Assembly (NCBI RefSeq): GCF_013408095.1
Contig: NZ_JACBZF010000002.1
Coordinates: 744,001-808,000, forward strand
Reading direction: 5' to 3'
Origin: Novosphingobium marinum
GTDB lineage: Bacteria > Pseudomonadota > Alphaproteobacteria > Sphingomonadales > Sphingomonadaceae
Length of the DNA stretch: 64,000 bases
Below the pieces are notes generated by a model that saw only the letters and a program-made list of their open reading frames with translations, ran no database searches and was not told the origin of the DNA. The position numbers and the translations under genes were made by a program. Shown here one piece after another: positions 26,303 through 35,503 of this stretch. Each line of letters starts with the position of its first letter. The stretch's first letter is position 1.

Positions 26303-27607
26303 ATGAAGCTGGCGATACTGCCCTGGGGCAACGTGATCGAGGATTTCCTGGGGCCCATCGGACTGACCGTCGAACAGTTCGCGACCCGGATGTCCGGCGG
26401 CTGGCTGTTCGGGTACGCCGAAGCCTTGCACCGTGGCGGGATCGAAAGCTGCGTCATCGTCTTCTCCGCATCGCTCCGTTATCCCGCCCGCTTCGTCAAT
26501 CCGGAGACCGGTCGCGTCACGGTCGCGCTGCCGGCCGCCGCGACCTACTGCGCGGCTCGTCATGTGTTCGGCGATGTCGACGGGCAGGCGAGGGGGGCGA
26601 TCCCGGTGCGCGCGCTCGGCCGGATAGCGTCTTTCCTCGCAACCCCGGCCGCTCCATTGGTCGCCGCCCTGCACGCCGAGGCATGCAGCGCCGTTCTCTG
26701 TCAGGAATACGAGTACGCTCGGTTCGCGTCGCTCGCACGCATCGCGGGGCGCGAGGGGCTGGGCCTTTTCGCGACGTTCCAGGGCGGTTCCCCGAGCGCG
26801 GGCGCTTTCGAAAGGCGATTGCGCGACCGGGCCATTGCGCAAGCCGCCGGACTGATCGTCGGATCGAAGGTAGAGCAGGAGCGACTTGCCGCCACGTCCG
26901 CAATCGACGCCGACCGGATAGCCGCGATCGTGAACCCGCTAGACCTCGACGAGTGGCAGGCGGTCGATCGCACTGCCGCCCGCGAGCGACTGGGCATCCC
27001 GGCCGACGCCCGCGTCGCAATCTGGCACGGCCGGGTCGATTACCGCCGCAAGGGCCTCGATCTCCTCCTCGAGGCGTGGCGGCTCGTGACCGGGAACGCG
27101 CCCGGTGCCGACTTGCGACTGCACCTGATCGGCTCGGGCGCGGACGACGCCGTCCTGCGCCGTGAGATCGCGGCGGCGTGCTTGCCGGGCATCCGGTGGC
27201 TCGATCGCTATTCGAACGACCGGAACGCCATGAGGCTCGAGCTCTCGGCTGCGGACCTCTACGTCCTGCCGTCCCGGCACGAGGGCTTTCCGGTGGCGCC
27301 GATGGAGGCCATGGCCTGCGGCTTGCCCGCGGTGATGACCGACGTTCCGGGTGCGCGCGACATCGTGCCGGATGGCGACGGGAGCGGCGGCGTCATCGTG
27401 CCGCCCGACAATCCCGAAGCGCTTGCCGCTGCCATGCTCGACCTGCTGGACGACCCGCGCCGTCGCAAGGCGATGGGCGCGGCGGCCCGGTCACGGATCG
27501 GCTCTTTCGCGTCGCTCGACGCCACGGGCGAAATGCTCGCCACGTTTCTTCGGTCGCGATCCGCCGCGCGCCCGCAAGCATCGACACGGTCGCATGACCG
27601 GGTGTAA
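26303..27607 (+). CDS. family 4 glycosyltransferase
   Basis: The protein of about 434 residues has a GT-B fold. The C-terminal nucleotide-sugar domain shows 'VAIWHGRVDYRRKGLDLLLE', 'LRLHLIGSGADDAV' and 'LPSRHEGFPVAPMEAMACGL' (the E-x7-E motif region). ATG 26303 follows a GGCGGA sequence; a TTG-started extension to 26243 is less convincing. Its stop overlaps the start of the ABC exporter gene by 14 bases, tying glycan assembly to export. Confidence 0.88.
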   Translation: MKLAILPWGNVIEDFLGPIGLTVEQFATRMSGGWLFGYAEALHRGGIESCVIVFSASLRYPARFVNPETGRVTVALPAAATYCAARHVFGDVDGQARGAIPVRALGRIASFLATPAAPLVAALHAEACSAVLCQEYEYARFASLARIAGREGLGLFATFQGGSPSAGAFERRLRDRAIAQAAGLIVGSKVEQERLAATSAIDADRIAAIVNPLDLDEWQAVDRTAARERLGIPADARVAIWHGRVDYRRKGLDLLLEAWRLVTGNAPGADLRLHLIGSGADDAVLRREIAAACLPGIRWLDRYSNDRNAMRLELSAADLYVLPSRHEGFPVAPMEAMACGLPAVMTDVPGARDIVPDGDGSGGVIVPPDNPEALAAAMLDLLDDPRRRKAMGAAARSRIGSFASLDATGEMLATFLRSRSAARPQASTRSHDRV

Positions 27608-29435
27608 CGGGCAGGCAGAGGAGCCTGACCCGCAAGCCGTGACCCTTCGCCAACTTATCGCAAGCGGTTTGCTCCCGCTCGGACCGTTCGCCGTCCGCGG
27701 CCCCCTGCATCGCATCGCGGCACGATATGCCTGGGCGCTGCCTGCGACTGCCGTCGTCGGCTTCCTTGCGAGCCTGTTCGAAACGATCGGCGTCGGACTG
27801 CTCATCCCGCTGGTCGGGCTTTTTCTCGGCGACAATGCCCCGATCGGAATGCCCGCGCCGCTGGGCTCGGTCGCCGACGCGGCCACCTCTATGGGCCCGC
27901 ACGCGCGCTTCTTGCTGCTCGGCGGGACGATACTGCTGCTCTTCCTGCTCAAGAGCGCATTGCAGATCGCCAACGCATTCATGATCGAGGCCGTGACGGG
28001 CCGCGTCGGGCACGACATTCGCAACGCCCTTGCCGAACGCCTGCTCGGCCAGGAATACGCCTTCTTCCTGCGGCAGGACGAGGCACGGCTCGTCGACACG
28101 ATCGCGCGCGCGAGCTGGTCGGCGGCGGATTCGATGCGCTGGTTCCTCCAGCAGCTGCCCGCCGGCGTGGGCATAGTGGTGATCGTCGGCTTCCTGGCTT
28201 GGATCGACTGGCGGCTGACCGCGATGGCGATCGCCGGGGGCGGGCTCATATTCCTGCTGCTGCGTGCCAGGGCGCCGCAACTTCGCGCCGCGAGCCGCCT
28301 CGTTCGCGAGCGAAACCAGCAACTCGGTGCGCGGATGCTTACGATCATCCGGGGGATACGCCCGATCACCGTCTTCGGGCAGCAACGCCGCGAGGCGACC
28401 CTGTTTGACGAGGCATCTGAGACAGTGCGGGCCGTTACTCTGGAAACCGGAAAACTCAAGGCGACCACCGGTCCGGTCACCGAACTGCTGATCGTCGTGC
28501 TGTTCATCGCGCTGCTTGCGGCCTCGTTCGAGCTGGGCCTTGCCATCGCCACCGTCACCGCCTTCCTCGTGATACTGACCCGCGCGCAACCCCATGCCCG
28601 CACCATTGCGGAGGCGCATGCCGGGATCGCGGCGGTGCGCGGCTCGGTGCAGGAAGTCGCATGGCTGCTCGAACAGGACACGCCCGCGCACAAGGAGGAC
28701 GGACTGCCCGTTCCCGCCGGAGCCGCAGGCAAGGCGATCCGCTTCGAAGGCGTGACCTACGCCTATCCCAATGCCTCGGTCGCGCTGCACGATGCCGGTT
28801 TCGCGATAAAGCCCGGCCTCGCGACGGCGCTGATCGGCCGGTCGGGCGCGGGCAAGTCGACGGTCGTGGCGATCGTCTGCGGCCTTTTGCAGCCATCGTC
28901 GGGCAGGGTCATGCTGGGAGATACCCCGCTTGCCGATGTCGATGCCCAAGCATGGCGAACGCGCCTGGCCGTCGCCGGGCAGGACCTGTTCCTGACCGCA
29001 GGGACGGTACGCGAGAACATCGTGTACGGAACTCCCGACGCTACGGAGGAAGACGTGCTCGCGGCAGCCGACGCAGCGGGCGCATCGGAGTTCATCGCGC
29101 GGCTGCCGGAGGGATACGATACGCAGGTCGGCCCCAACGGCCTCAACCTGTCGGAAGGGCAGAAGCAGCGGCTGGGGCTTGCCCGAGCGCTCATCCGCCA
29201 GCCCGACTGGCTCATCCTCGACGAGGCGACAAGCGCGGTCGACGCGATGACCGAGCGCGAGATCGTCGACCTGCTGACCGAACGTCGCTTTTTCCGGAGC
29301 GCCATCGTCATCAGCCACCGCCGCAGCACGCTCGCCGCGTGCGAGGATGGCATCGTGCTCGCGCATGGCCGGGTGGTCGAAGCCGGCCCGCTCCGCGACC
29401 TCGCCTATTTCGCGACGATGGGCGACGAAGCCTGA
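27594..29435 (+). CDS. ABC exporter, fused transmembrane and ATPase domains
   Basis: The 613-residue half-transporter has a type-1 exporter membrane domain of about six helices (residues about 45-340). The nucleotide-binding domain has Walker A 'GRSGAGKSTVVAIVCG' at about 414, signature 'LSEGQKQRLGLARAL' at about 519, Walker B 'WLILDEATSAVD', and the H-loop histidine in 'AIVISHRRSTLAAC'. It resembles MsbA/PglK-type lipid-linked glycan flippases. It works as a homodimer by family precedent. Position next to five glycan genes supports export of a lipid-linked saccharide. Confidence 0.9.
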   Translation: MTGCNGQAEEPDPQAVTLRQLIASGLLPLGPFAVRGPLHRIAARYAWALPATAVVGFLASLFETIGVGLLIPLVGLFLGDNAPIGMPAPLGSVADAATSMGPHARFLLLGGTILLLFLLKSALQIANAFMIEAVTGRVGHDIRNALAERLLGQEYAFFLRQDEARLVDTIARASWSAADSMRWFLQQLPAGVGIVVIVGFLAWIDWRLTAMAIAGGGLIFLLLRARAPQLRAASRLVRERNQQLGARMLTIIRGIRPITVFGQQRREATLFDEASETVRAVTLETGKLKATTGPVTELLIVVLFIALLAASFELGLAIATVTAFLVILTRAQPHARTIAEAHAGIAAVRGSVQEVAWLLEQDTPAHKEDGLPVPAGAAGKAIRFEGVTYAYPNASVALHDAGFAIKPGLATALIGRSGAGKSTVVAIVCGLLQPSSGRVMLGDTPLADVDAQAWRTRLAVAGQDLFLTAGTVRENIVYGTPDATEEDVLAAADAAGASEFIARLPEGYDTQVGPNGLNLSEGQKQRLGLARALIRQPDWLILDEATSAVDAMTEREIVDLLTERRFFRSAIVISHRRSTLAACEDGIVLAHGRVVEAGPLRDLAYFATMGDEA

Positions 29436-29462
29436 CGAGGCGAACCACCGTGCCTCGGCGCA

Positions 29463-29538
<76 letters not shown>

Positions 29539-29572
29539 GTCTCCACCGCGTGAAGAACGCGCGCTCTTTGCT

Positions 29573-30457
29573 TCAAATCGCGCCGAACGTCCAGCCTTCG
29601 GTGCGGGCGATCTCGTCGGTGAGGGCAGGCGGGTGCCAGAGGTCGGAATCGGCGGCGACGCGGCGCAGCCAGGCTGCGGAAAGGAGCGCGTCGGCGCTGT
29701 GATCGTCGATGGCGCCTTCGCCTTCGACAGGTGCGCTGCCGAGTACGGCAAGCGCGGCATTCAGGGCGGCATAGTCGCGCATCTTGCTGCGGCCGGGGGA
29801 CAACCCGGCGGCCACCGCGGCGATGGTGGTATAGATCTCGACGACGACCGATCCGGTGGCGGGCAGCGGATCGACGGGCCAGACGGGCAATGCGCCGCCC
29901 AGCGCGTGGAGCATGCGCATGCCGGTCAGGCTCGACTTGCCGACCTGCGCTGCGCCGACGAGGTTGAAGTTCGAGTAGGGCTTGCAACCCATCGCTGCCT
30001 GCCTGGCCTCGGTGACGCGAAAGCGTCCGCGCCCGTGGAAGGCACCATCGCAGCGGAAATGCGCGCCTTCGCGTCCGCCGTGGCGGCGGAAGTATTCCCC
30101 GAGAGCCGCGTGCTCGACGAAGGACTGGGCTTCCAGGTGCAGGTCGGCGGCGCAGATCGCCTCGACTTGCGCCCAGAGCCGCCGGGCATCGGGTGGGGAG
30201 CCGCTCCAGCCCGGAAAGTATGCGCCGCAATCGGCGAAAGGCAGCGCGATGCCGAGGTCGAGGCCGGCGAGCGTTCCGGGTGGCAATTCGTCGCGCAGGA
30301 CGGCCAGAACTTCGCCGCGCGACCAGGCGCACTCGCGCTCGACGAGCACCGGAGGACCGCCGCGCGCGTCGCACACGGCCACCGCGATACCCTTCTGCCG
30401 GGGCCCGCGCGCGCCCGACCAGTCTATCGCCGCGAATTGCCCGAAGCGGTCAGCCAT
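29573..30457 (-). CDS. DUF429-like predicted RNase H-fold protein
   Basis: The 294-residue protein begins 'FGQFAAIDWSGARG' and has 'LAGLDLGIALPFADCGAYF'. Two acidic beta strands of this kind are typical of the ribonuclease-H-like fold of DUF429 predicted nucleases. The true start, ATG 30457, overlaps the stop of rarA by eight bases, so it is the second gene of a rarA operon. The family assignment is by pattern only, and no activity is established. Confidence 0.6.
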   Translation of the reverse strand: MADRFGQFAAIDWSGARGPRQKGIAVAVCDARGGPPVLVERECAWSRGEVLAVLRDELPPGTLAGLDLGIALPFADCGAYFPGWSGSPPDARRLWAQVEAICAADLHLEAQSFVEHAALGEYFRRHGGREGAHFRCDGAFHGRGRFRVTEARQAAMGCKPYSNFNLVGAAQVGKSSLTGMRMLHALGGALPVWPVDPLPATGSVVVEIYTTIAAVAAGLSPGRSKMRDYAALNAALAVLGSAPVEGEGAIDDHSADALLSAAWLRRVAADSDLWHPPALTDEIARTEGWTFGAI

Positions 30458-31769
30458 CCCGCTCCCCGCGCAGGCGCTGCCAGTAGGCGAGGCGTTCGCG
30501 GACCTTGCGCTCGAACCCGCGCTCGACCGGCTCGTAATAGCTCTGCGGCTCCATCTCGTCCGGCCAGTAGTTCGCGCCCGAAAAGCCCTCGTCGGTGGCA
30601 TGGTCGTATGCGTAGTCGCGACCGTAGCCGATGTCCTTCATCAGCTTCGTCGGCGCGTTGAGGATGCTGGCGGGCGGCGAGAGCGATCCGGTTTCCTTCG
30701 CGCCTTTCCATGCCGCCTTCTGCGCTGCGTAGGCCGCGTTCGACTTGGGGGCGGTGGCGCAATAGAGGCAGGCCTGCACGATGGCCAGCTCGCCCTCGGG
30801 GCTCCCGAGGAACTCGTAGGCATCCTTGGCCGCGAGGCACTGGACGAGCGCCTGCGGGTCGGCGAGGCCGATGTCCTCGGACGCGAAGCGCACGATCCGG
30901 CGCAGGACGTAAAGCGGCTCTTCGCCGGCGGTCAGCATCCGCGCGAGGTAATAGAGAGCCGCTTGCGGGTCCGAACCGCGCAGGCTTTTGTGGAGTGCCG
31001 AAATGAGGTTGTAGTGCCCGTCGCGGTCCTTGTCGTAGATGGCGACGCGGCGCTGCAAAAAGCTGCCGAGTTCCGCCGGGCCGAGCGGGTTTTCGATCGC
31101 GGCGGCGTAGAGTGTTTCCGCCTGGTTGAGCAGGAACCGTCCGTCGCCGTCGGCAGAAGCGACGAGCGCCTCGCGCGCCTGCGCCGACAGGGGCAGGTCG
31201 CGGCCTTCCAGTTCCTCGGCCCGGCCGAGCAGGCTGGTGAGCGCGGCCGTGTCGAGCCGCTGGAGGATGAGCACCTGCGCTCGGCTGAGCAGCGCGGCGT
31301 TCAGCGCGAAGCTGGGGTTTTCGGTCGTCGCGCCGACCAGCGTCACCGTCCCGCGTTCGACGAAGGGGAGGAAACCGTCCTGCTGAGCGCGGTTGAAGCG
31401 GTGGATCTCGTCCACGAACAGGAGCGTGCGCTGCCCCGCCTTCATCGCGGTCTCGGCCTCCGCGAAGGCCTTCTTGAGATCGGCAACGCCCGAGAACACC
31501 GCGCTGACCGCCGCGAAACGCATGCCGACCGCATCGGCCAGAAGGCGCGCGATGCTCGTCTTGCCAGTGCCGGGCGGCCCCCACAGGATCATCGACGAGA
31601 GCCGGCCCGCCGCCACCATTCGTCCGATCGCGCCTTCGGCACCGGTCAGGTGCTCCTGCCCGACAATATCGGCGAGCGAGCGCGGCCGCAGCCTGTCGGC
31701 CAGCGGTGCGTCGGCGGGCGGCTCGCCCGGGTCCGGCCCGGGTTGCTGGTCTGCGAAAAGGTCGTCCAT
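30450..31769 (-). CDS. rarA: replication-associated recombination protein RarA (AAA ATPase)
   Basis: The 439-residue protein is the clamp-loader-like AAA protein that acts at stalled replication forks. Seen are 'PLADRLRPRSLADIVGQEHL', Walker A 'ILWGPPGTGKTSIARLLAD', Walker B with 'LLFVDEIHRFNRAQQDGFL', and sensor 1 'LVGATTENPSFALNAALLSR'. The C-terminal tetramerisation part has 'ASEDIGLADPQAL' and 'AYDHATDEGFSGANYWPDEM'. Length is normal. Confidence 0.95.
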   Translation of the reverse strand: MDDLFADQQPGPDPGEPPADAPLADRLRPRSLADIVGQEHLTGAEGAIGRMVAAGRLSSMILWGPPGTGKTSIARLLADAVGMRFAAVSAVFSGVADLKKAFAEAETAMKAGQRTLLFVDEIHRFNRAQQDGFLPFVERGTVTLVGATTENPSFALNAALLSRAQVLILQRLDTAALTSLLGRAEELEGRDLPLSAQAREALVASADGDGRFLLNQAETLYAAAIENPLGPAELGSFLQRRVAIYDKDRDGHYNLISALHKSLRGSDPQAALYYLARMLTAGEEPLYVLRRIVRFASEDIGLADPQALVQCLAAKDAYEFLGSPEGELAIVQACLYCATAPKSNAAYAAQKAAWKGAKETGSLSPPASILNAPTKLMKDIGYGRDYAYDHATDEGFSGANYWPDEMEPQSYYEPVERGFERKVRERLAYWQRLRGERDG

Positions 31770-31866
31770 CGCCTCCTACCTAGCCATTCGCGCGGGCAAT
31801 TGCATGGGGCAGGATAGAGGCATATCCTCCGCGCCGGGGTCGCACCTGCATGGAGGGGGAGACGAA

Positions 31867-32324
31867 ATGGAAACGACTGCGGAAATGGCGCACGAACCGG
31901 TGCGCAAGGCCACGCCCTGGCATTTCTGGGCGGTGGCCGCGATCGGACTTCTGTGGAACGCGTTCGGCGCTTTCGACTACACGATGACGAACATCCGGGA
32001 CGAGGCGTACCTGGCCAACTTCCCGCCCGAGATGATGACGATGATCGACGCCTTTCCGACGTGGATGACCGCCGCATGGGCGCTTGGCGTATGGGCGCGG
32101 TCGCGGGCTCGGTGCTGATGCTGCTGCGCTCGCGCTACGCGGTCCATGCTTTCGCGATCTCGCTCCTCGGCCTTGCCGCGACGACATTCTACCGTTTCGG
32201 GATAGAGTTGCCCGAGGCGCTGAAGTCTTCGGGCAACGATGTGATGACCGTCGTCATCTGGATCATTGCCGTGTTCCTGCTGCTCTATTCGATCAGGATG
32301 AGCCGCGAGGGAATCCTGCGATAA
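31867..32324 (+). pseudogene. small four-helix membrane protein with a frameshift
   Basis: The first frame (ATG 31867, GGAGG upstream) encodes 'WHFWAVAAIGLLWNAFGAFD' and 'PTWMTAAWALGVW', then runs to a TGA at about 32116. The second frame continues directly as 'GAVAGSVLMLLRSRYAVHAF' through two more membrane helices to 'SIRMSREGILR'. Joining them needs one extra G in the GGG at 32093-32095 and yields a coherent protein of about 152 residues with four membrane segments. Either the gene is broken or this is a sequencing error in a G-run. The function of the family is unknown. Confidence 0.75.
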
Positions 32325-32327
32325 GCG

Positions 32328-33485
32328 CTAGCTCGCGCCCGGTTGCTTCTGGCGGATCAGCCGGAGGTAGGTATCCGCCACCGACTGGTTGATGCGGTCC
32401 CACGAATAAGCCTGCGCGCGCGCCTCGCCCGCGTGGCCGTGAGTGAGCCGCAGGGTGTCGTCGCGGACGTAGGCTTCGAGGGCGTCGGCGAACTGGCGAA
32501 CCGCGCCGGGGCGGATGAGCCGCCCGGAGACGTGGTCGGCGACGAGGCTCTCGCTGCCCGTCGCGGCGGCGGCGACCACGGGGACGCGGCAGGCCATCGC
32601 CTCCAGCGTGACGTTGCCGAAGGTCTCCGTCACCGAGGGATTGAACAGCACGTCCATCGCGGCCACCGCCCGGCCGAGGTCGGCGCCGGTCTGGAAGCCG
32701 GCGAAGACCGCATCGGGCAGTCGCCCCTCGAACCAGCTTCGCGCCGGACCCTCGCCGATGACGAGCACCTTGTGTGGCACCCCGTCGCGCTTCATCTCGT
32801 CGATGGTGTCGGAAAAGACGTCTAGCCCCTTTTCCATGACGAGCCGCCCGAGGAAGCCGATCGCGACCTCGTTGTCGCCGATGCCCAGCCCGCGCCGCCA
32901 TTCGAGCGAGCGGCGGTCGGGATGGAACACCTCGCGGTCGACGCCGCGCGACCAGATGCCGATGTCGTAATTCATCCGCTGGTCGCGAAGGACCTGCGCC
33001 ATGCTTTCGGACGGCGCGACGAGCGCGTCGCACCGGCGGTAGAACCGGCGCAGCATCGCTTCGATCACCGGCTCGCCCCAGGCCATGTTGTAGTAGCGCA
33101 GGTACGTTTCGAACCGCGTGTGGACCGACGCCAGGATCGGAAGCTCGCGCTTTCGCGCCCAGGCGACGGCGCGGTGGCTGACGAGGTCGGGCGAGGCGAC
33201 ATGGACGACGTTGGGCGAGAACTTCGCAAGGTCGCGCTTGACCGATGGAGAGATGGCCAGTGGAAAGCGATACTCGCCGCGACCGGGGATCGGGAACGAG
33301 GGGATCGAGACGAGGTCGCCGGTCGGCTCGAAGGCCGGTTCGTCGACCGTGGGCGAGTAGACCCGGACTTGCGCACCCTGGGCCAGCAGGTGGCCGACGA
33401 GCCGGTTGAGCGCCTGGTTCGCACCGTCGCGGACGTAGTTGTAGTTGCCCGTGAACAGGGCGATGCGAAGGTCGGCCGTTTTCAT
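32328..33485 (-). CDS. family 4 glycosyltransferase (mannosyltransferase-like)
   Basis: The 385-residue GT-B protein has the N-terminal 'LRIALFTGNYNYVRDGANQA', 'ILASVHTRFETYLRYYNMAW', and in the C-terminal half 'VAIGFLGRLVMEKGLDVFSD' and 'NPSVTETFGNVTLEAMACRV'. The HTRFE element resembles GDP-mannose-dependent alpha-mannosyltransferases (MgtA/PimB type) that act on lipids. The sugar is inference. It converges on the frameshifted membrane gene, four bases away. Confidence 0.85.
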   Translation of the reverse strand: MKTADLRIALFTGNYNYVRDGANQALNRLVGHLLAQGAQVRVYSPTVDEPAFEPTGDLVSIPSFPIPGRGEYRFPLAISPSVKRDLAKFSPNVVHVASPDLVSHRAVAWARKRELPILASVHTRFETYLRYYNMAWGEPVIEAMLRRFYRRCDALVAPSESMAQVLRDQRMNYDIGIWSRGVDREVFHPDRRSLEWRRGLGIGDNEVAIGFLGRLVMEKGLDVFSDTIDEMKRDGVPHKVLVIGEGPARSWFEGRLPDAVFAGFQTGADLGRAVAAMDVLFNPSVTETFGNVTLEAMACRVPVVAAAATGSESLVADHVSGRLIRPGAVRQFADALEAYVRDDTLRLTHGHAGEARAQAYSWDRINQSVADTYLRLIRQKQPGAS

Positions 33486-33549
33486 CGGCAGGCCCCTAGA
33501 CTATCGCATCACACTGGGCGAGTCCGGATGCGGATCGGGAGCAAGGGCG

Positions 33550-34020
33550 ATGGGAAGCGGCGCGGTCAGGATCGAGAGGGCCGATTTTTCGGACCCGCGC
33601 ATCGTCGAATTGCTCGCGCTCCACTTCCGCACGATGCGCTCGACGGGACCGGAGGAAAGCTGTCACGTCCTGCCGATAGAGCGGATGGACCGTCCGGACC
33701 TGTTCCTCTTCGCTGCCTGGAACGGTGAGACGCTGCTGGGCATCGGGGCCTACCAGGTTCTCGACGAGGACCATGCGGAGGTAAAGTCGATGCATGTGCG
33801 CGAGGCGGGCAGGCGGCTCGGCACCGGACAGGCGCTGCTCGACCACATCGTTGCCGAGGCCCGGCGCGGCGGCGTTGCGCGCCTGAGCCTCGAAACGGGA
33901 GCGGGCGATTTCTTCGTGCCCGCGCAAACATTCTACGAAAGGAACGGGTTCACGCGCTGCGGACCGTTCGGCACCTACACCGGCGATCCGAACAGCGCGT
34001 ACTACACCCGCACGATCTGA
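33550..34020 (+). CDS. GNAT-family N-acetyltransferase
   Basis: The 156-residue protein shows the acetyl-CoA binding region 'VKSMHVREAGRRLGTGQALL' (R/Q-x-x-G-x-G/A loop), 'ARRGGVARLSLETGAGDFF', and the closing 'FYERNGFTRCGPFGTY'. The substrate is unknown. ATG 33550 is preferred over an upstream start at 33445 that lies in the divergent promoter gap. Similar sequences include amino-acid-type acetyltransferases. Confidence 0.88.
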   Translation: MGSGAVRIERADFSDPRIVELLALHFRTMRSTGPEESCHVLPIERMDRPDLFLFAAWNGETLLGIGAYQVLDEDHAEVKSMHVREAGRRLGTGQALLDHIVAEARRGGVARLSLETGAGDFFVPAQTFYERNGFTRCGPFGTYTGDPNSAYYTRTI

Positions 34021-34026
34021 ACGGCG

Positions 34027-34530
34027 TTAGCGGTCGTGCCGGTAATAGCGCTCGCGCCGGTCGTAACGGTCGCGCCGATAGTCGCGACGATCCCGCCAGT
34101 CGTAACGGCGATCACGACGATAGTCGCGCCGGTAGTCCCTGCGATAATCGCGGCGATAATCCCTGTAGCCACGGCGATAGTCGCGATAGCGGTCGCGCCC
34201 GTAGTAGCGGCCATAATAGTTGCCGTAGTACCGGTCGCGGTAATAGCGCTGCGGATAGCCGCGGTAGTAATAGTAATATCCCGGATGGCCGCGCACGCGC
34301 ACGTAGCGGCGGTCGCGCCAGTAGCGGCGGTCGTAGTACCGGTCGTCGCTGCGGTCGGCGATGGCCGCGCCTATCGCAAGGCCGATGATCCCGGCCCCGA
34401 TGGCGATGGCTGCATCGTTGCCGCCCCGGTCGCGCCAGCGGTCGCGCGCGTCGGCGGATGCGGTGGTTGCAGTGAACGTGGTCGCCGCGAGAACGACGGC
34501 CATGCCCACCTTCTTCAGGTGTTCGAGCAT
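34027..34530 (-). CDS. secreted Arg/Tyr-rich repeat protein with glycine zipper
   Basis: The 167-residue product has a signal peptide (leader 'VGMAVVLAATTFTATTASA'), a short glycine zipper ('AIAIGAGIIGLAIGAAIA'), and then about 110 residues made almost only of Arg, Tyr, Asp and Gly. The latter includes near-perfect repeats of the unit RDYRR. This tail is highly basic and probably disordered. GGGAGA precedes ATG 34530 with better spacing than the ATG six bases earlier. RcnB-like or surface nucleic-acid binding roles are guesses. Confidence 0.7.
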   Translation of the reverse strand: MLEHLKKVGMAVVLAATTFTATTASADARDRWRDRGGNDAAIAIGAGIIGLAIGAAIADRSDDRYYDRRYWRDRRYVRVRGHPGYYYYYRGYPQRYYRDRYYGNYYGRYYGRDRYRDYRRGYRDYRRDYRRDYRRDYRRDRRYDWRDRRDYRRDRYDRRERYYRHDR

Positions 34531-34665
34531 GGGCATTTCTCCCTTCAGTGGTGCCTGCGGCACGGCGAAACCGGCAGGCGCATTCGCATTGGAGCATGTC
34601 GCGCCTGAACTCGCCGTTAACCTTCCGGACAGGAACCGCGCGGGACCGCGTGCGCTTGCATTCTA

Positions 34666-35421
34666 GTGGGACCCGAAAGCATCCTTGCCACCGGCCTGAT
34701 GGCCGCTGCCTTCTCGGCCATCCATCTGCTGGCAGGCACTCTTTCGGTGCTCCATCGGGTGCCGCGCAATCGCTGGCTCTCATTCGCGGGCGGCATCGCG
34801 GTCGCCTACATCTTCCTTCACGTTCTTCCCGAACTGAGCGCGCACCAGACGACGTTCGCCGAGCTGTTGGGGCTGGACCCGGTCGCGGCAGAAAGCCTCG
34901 TCTACGGTATCGCGCTCTTGGGCCTTGCGGTTTTCTATGGGGTCGAGCGCATGGCAAAGACCTCACGCGAACGTTCGCGGATGCGCGGGGAGGGCGACCG
35001 GCTGGAGAACGGCCCGCTCTGGATCCACGTCGCCAGCTTTTCGGTCATCAACCTGCTGATCGGCTATCTCCTGCTCCATCGCGAGGAAACCGGGGCATGG
35101 AGCCTGGGGCTGTATTTCGTCGCGATGGCGCTGCACTTCCTGACGAGCGATTTCGGCATGCGACAGGACCATCCGCAGGCCTATGACCGGACCGGGCGGT
35201 GGATCATCGCGGCAGCCGTTTTCGGCGGCTGGCTACTCGGCGTATTCGTCGAACTGCACGAGGTGGCAATCGGTCTCGTCTTCGCTTTTGTCGCGGGCGG
35301 CGTGGTCCTGAACGTTCTCAAGGAGGAACTGCCCGAAGAGCGCAAGAGCCGCTTTCTGCCCTTCTTCGGAGGGACCGCGCTCTATGCCGTCCTGGTCATC
35401 GCCGAGCGCACCATCGCCTGA
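34666..35421 (+). CDS. ZIP-like integral membrane protein
   Basis: The 251-residue protein starts at a GTG and has about seven or eight membrane segments. 'VAYIFLHVLPELSAH' and 'GVFVELHEVAIGLVFAFVAG' place histidine and acidic residues inside helices in the way ZIP metal transporters do, but the canonical HxxxE pair is not complete. Metal transport is therefore only likely. It stands between the Arg/Tyr-rich gene (divergent) and a short-chain dehydrogenase gene. Confidence 0.65.
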   Translation: MGPESILATGLMAAAFSAIHLLAGTLSVLHRVPRNRWLSFAGGIAVAYIFLHVLPELSAHQTTFAELLGLDPVAAESLVYGIALLGLAVFYGVERMAKTSRERSRMRGEGDRLENGPLWIHVASFSVINLLIGYLLLHREETGAWSLGLYFVAMALHFLTSDFGMRQDHPQAYDRTGRWIIAAAVFGGWLLGVFVELHEVAIGLVFAFVAGGVVLNVLKEELPEERKSRFLPFFGGTALYAVLVIAERTIA

Positions 35422-35503
35422 TCGGGTTTGCAGCCGACAGGGAGCTTCCCCCCGGTCGCTGCGTTGCACGGGTGCAAGGACAACGCGAACGACAGGACAC
35501 ATC

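Noticed and set aside
27393..29366. 657-codon open frame on the strand opposite the ABC exporter
   Set aside because: It is the antisense shadow of a well-supported GC-rich gene with all ABC motifs; its translation has no family resemblance.
34027..34530. CRISPR-like or tandem DNA repeat array
   Set aside because: The repeats are short coding units for RDYRR with variable codons; there are no spacers and no cas genes in the window.
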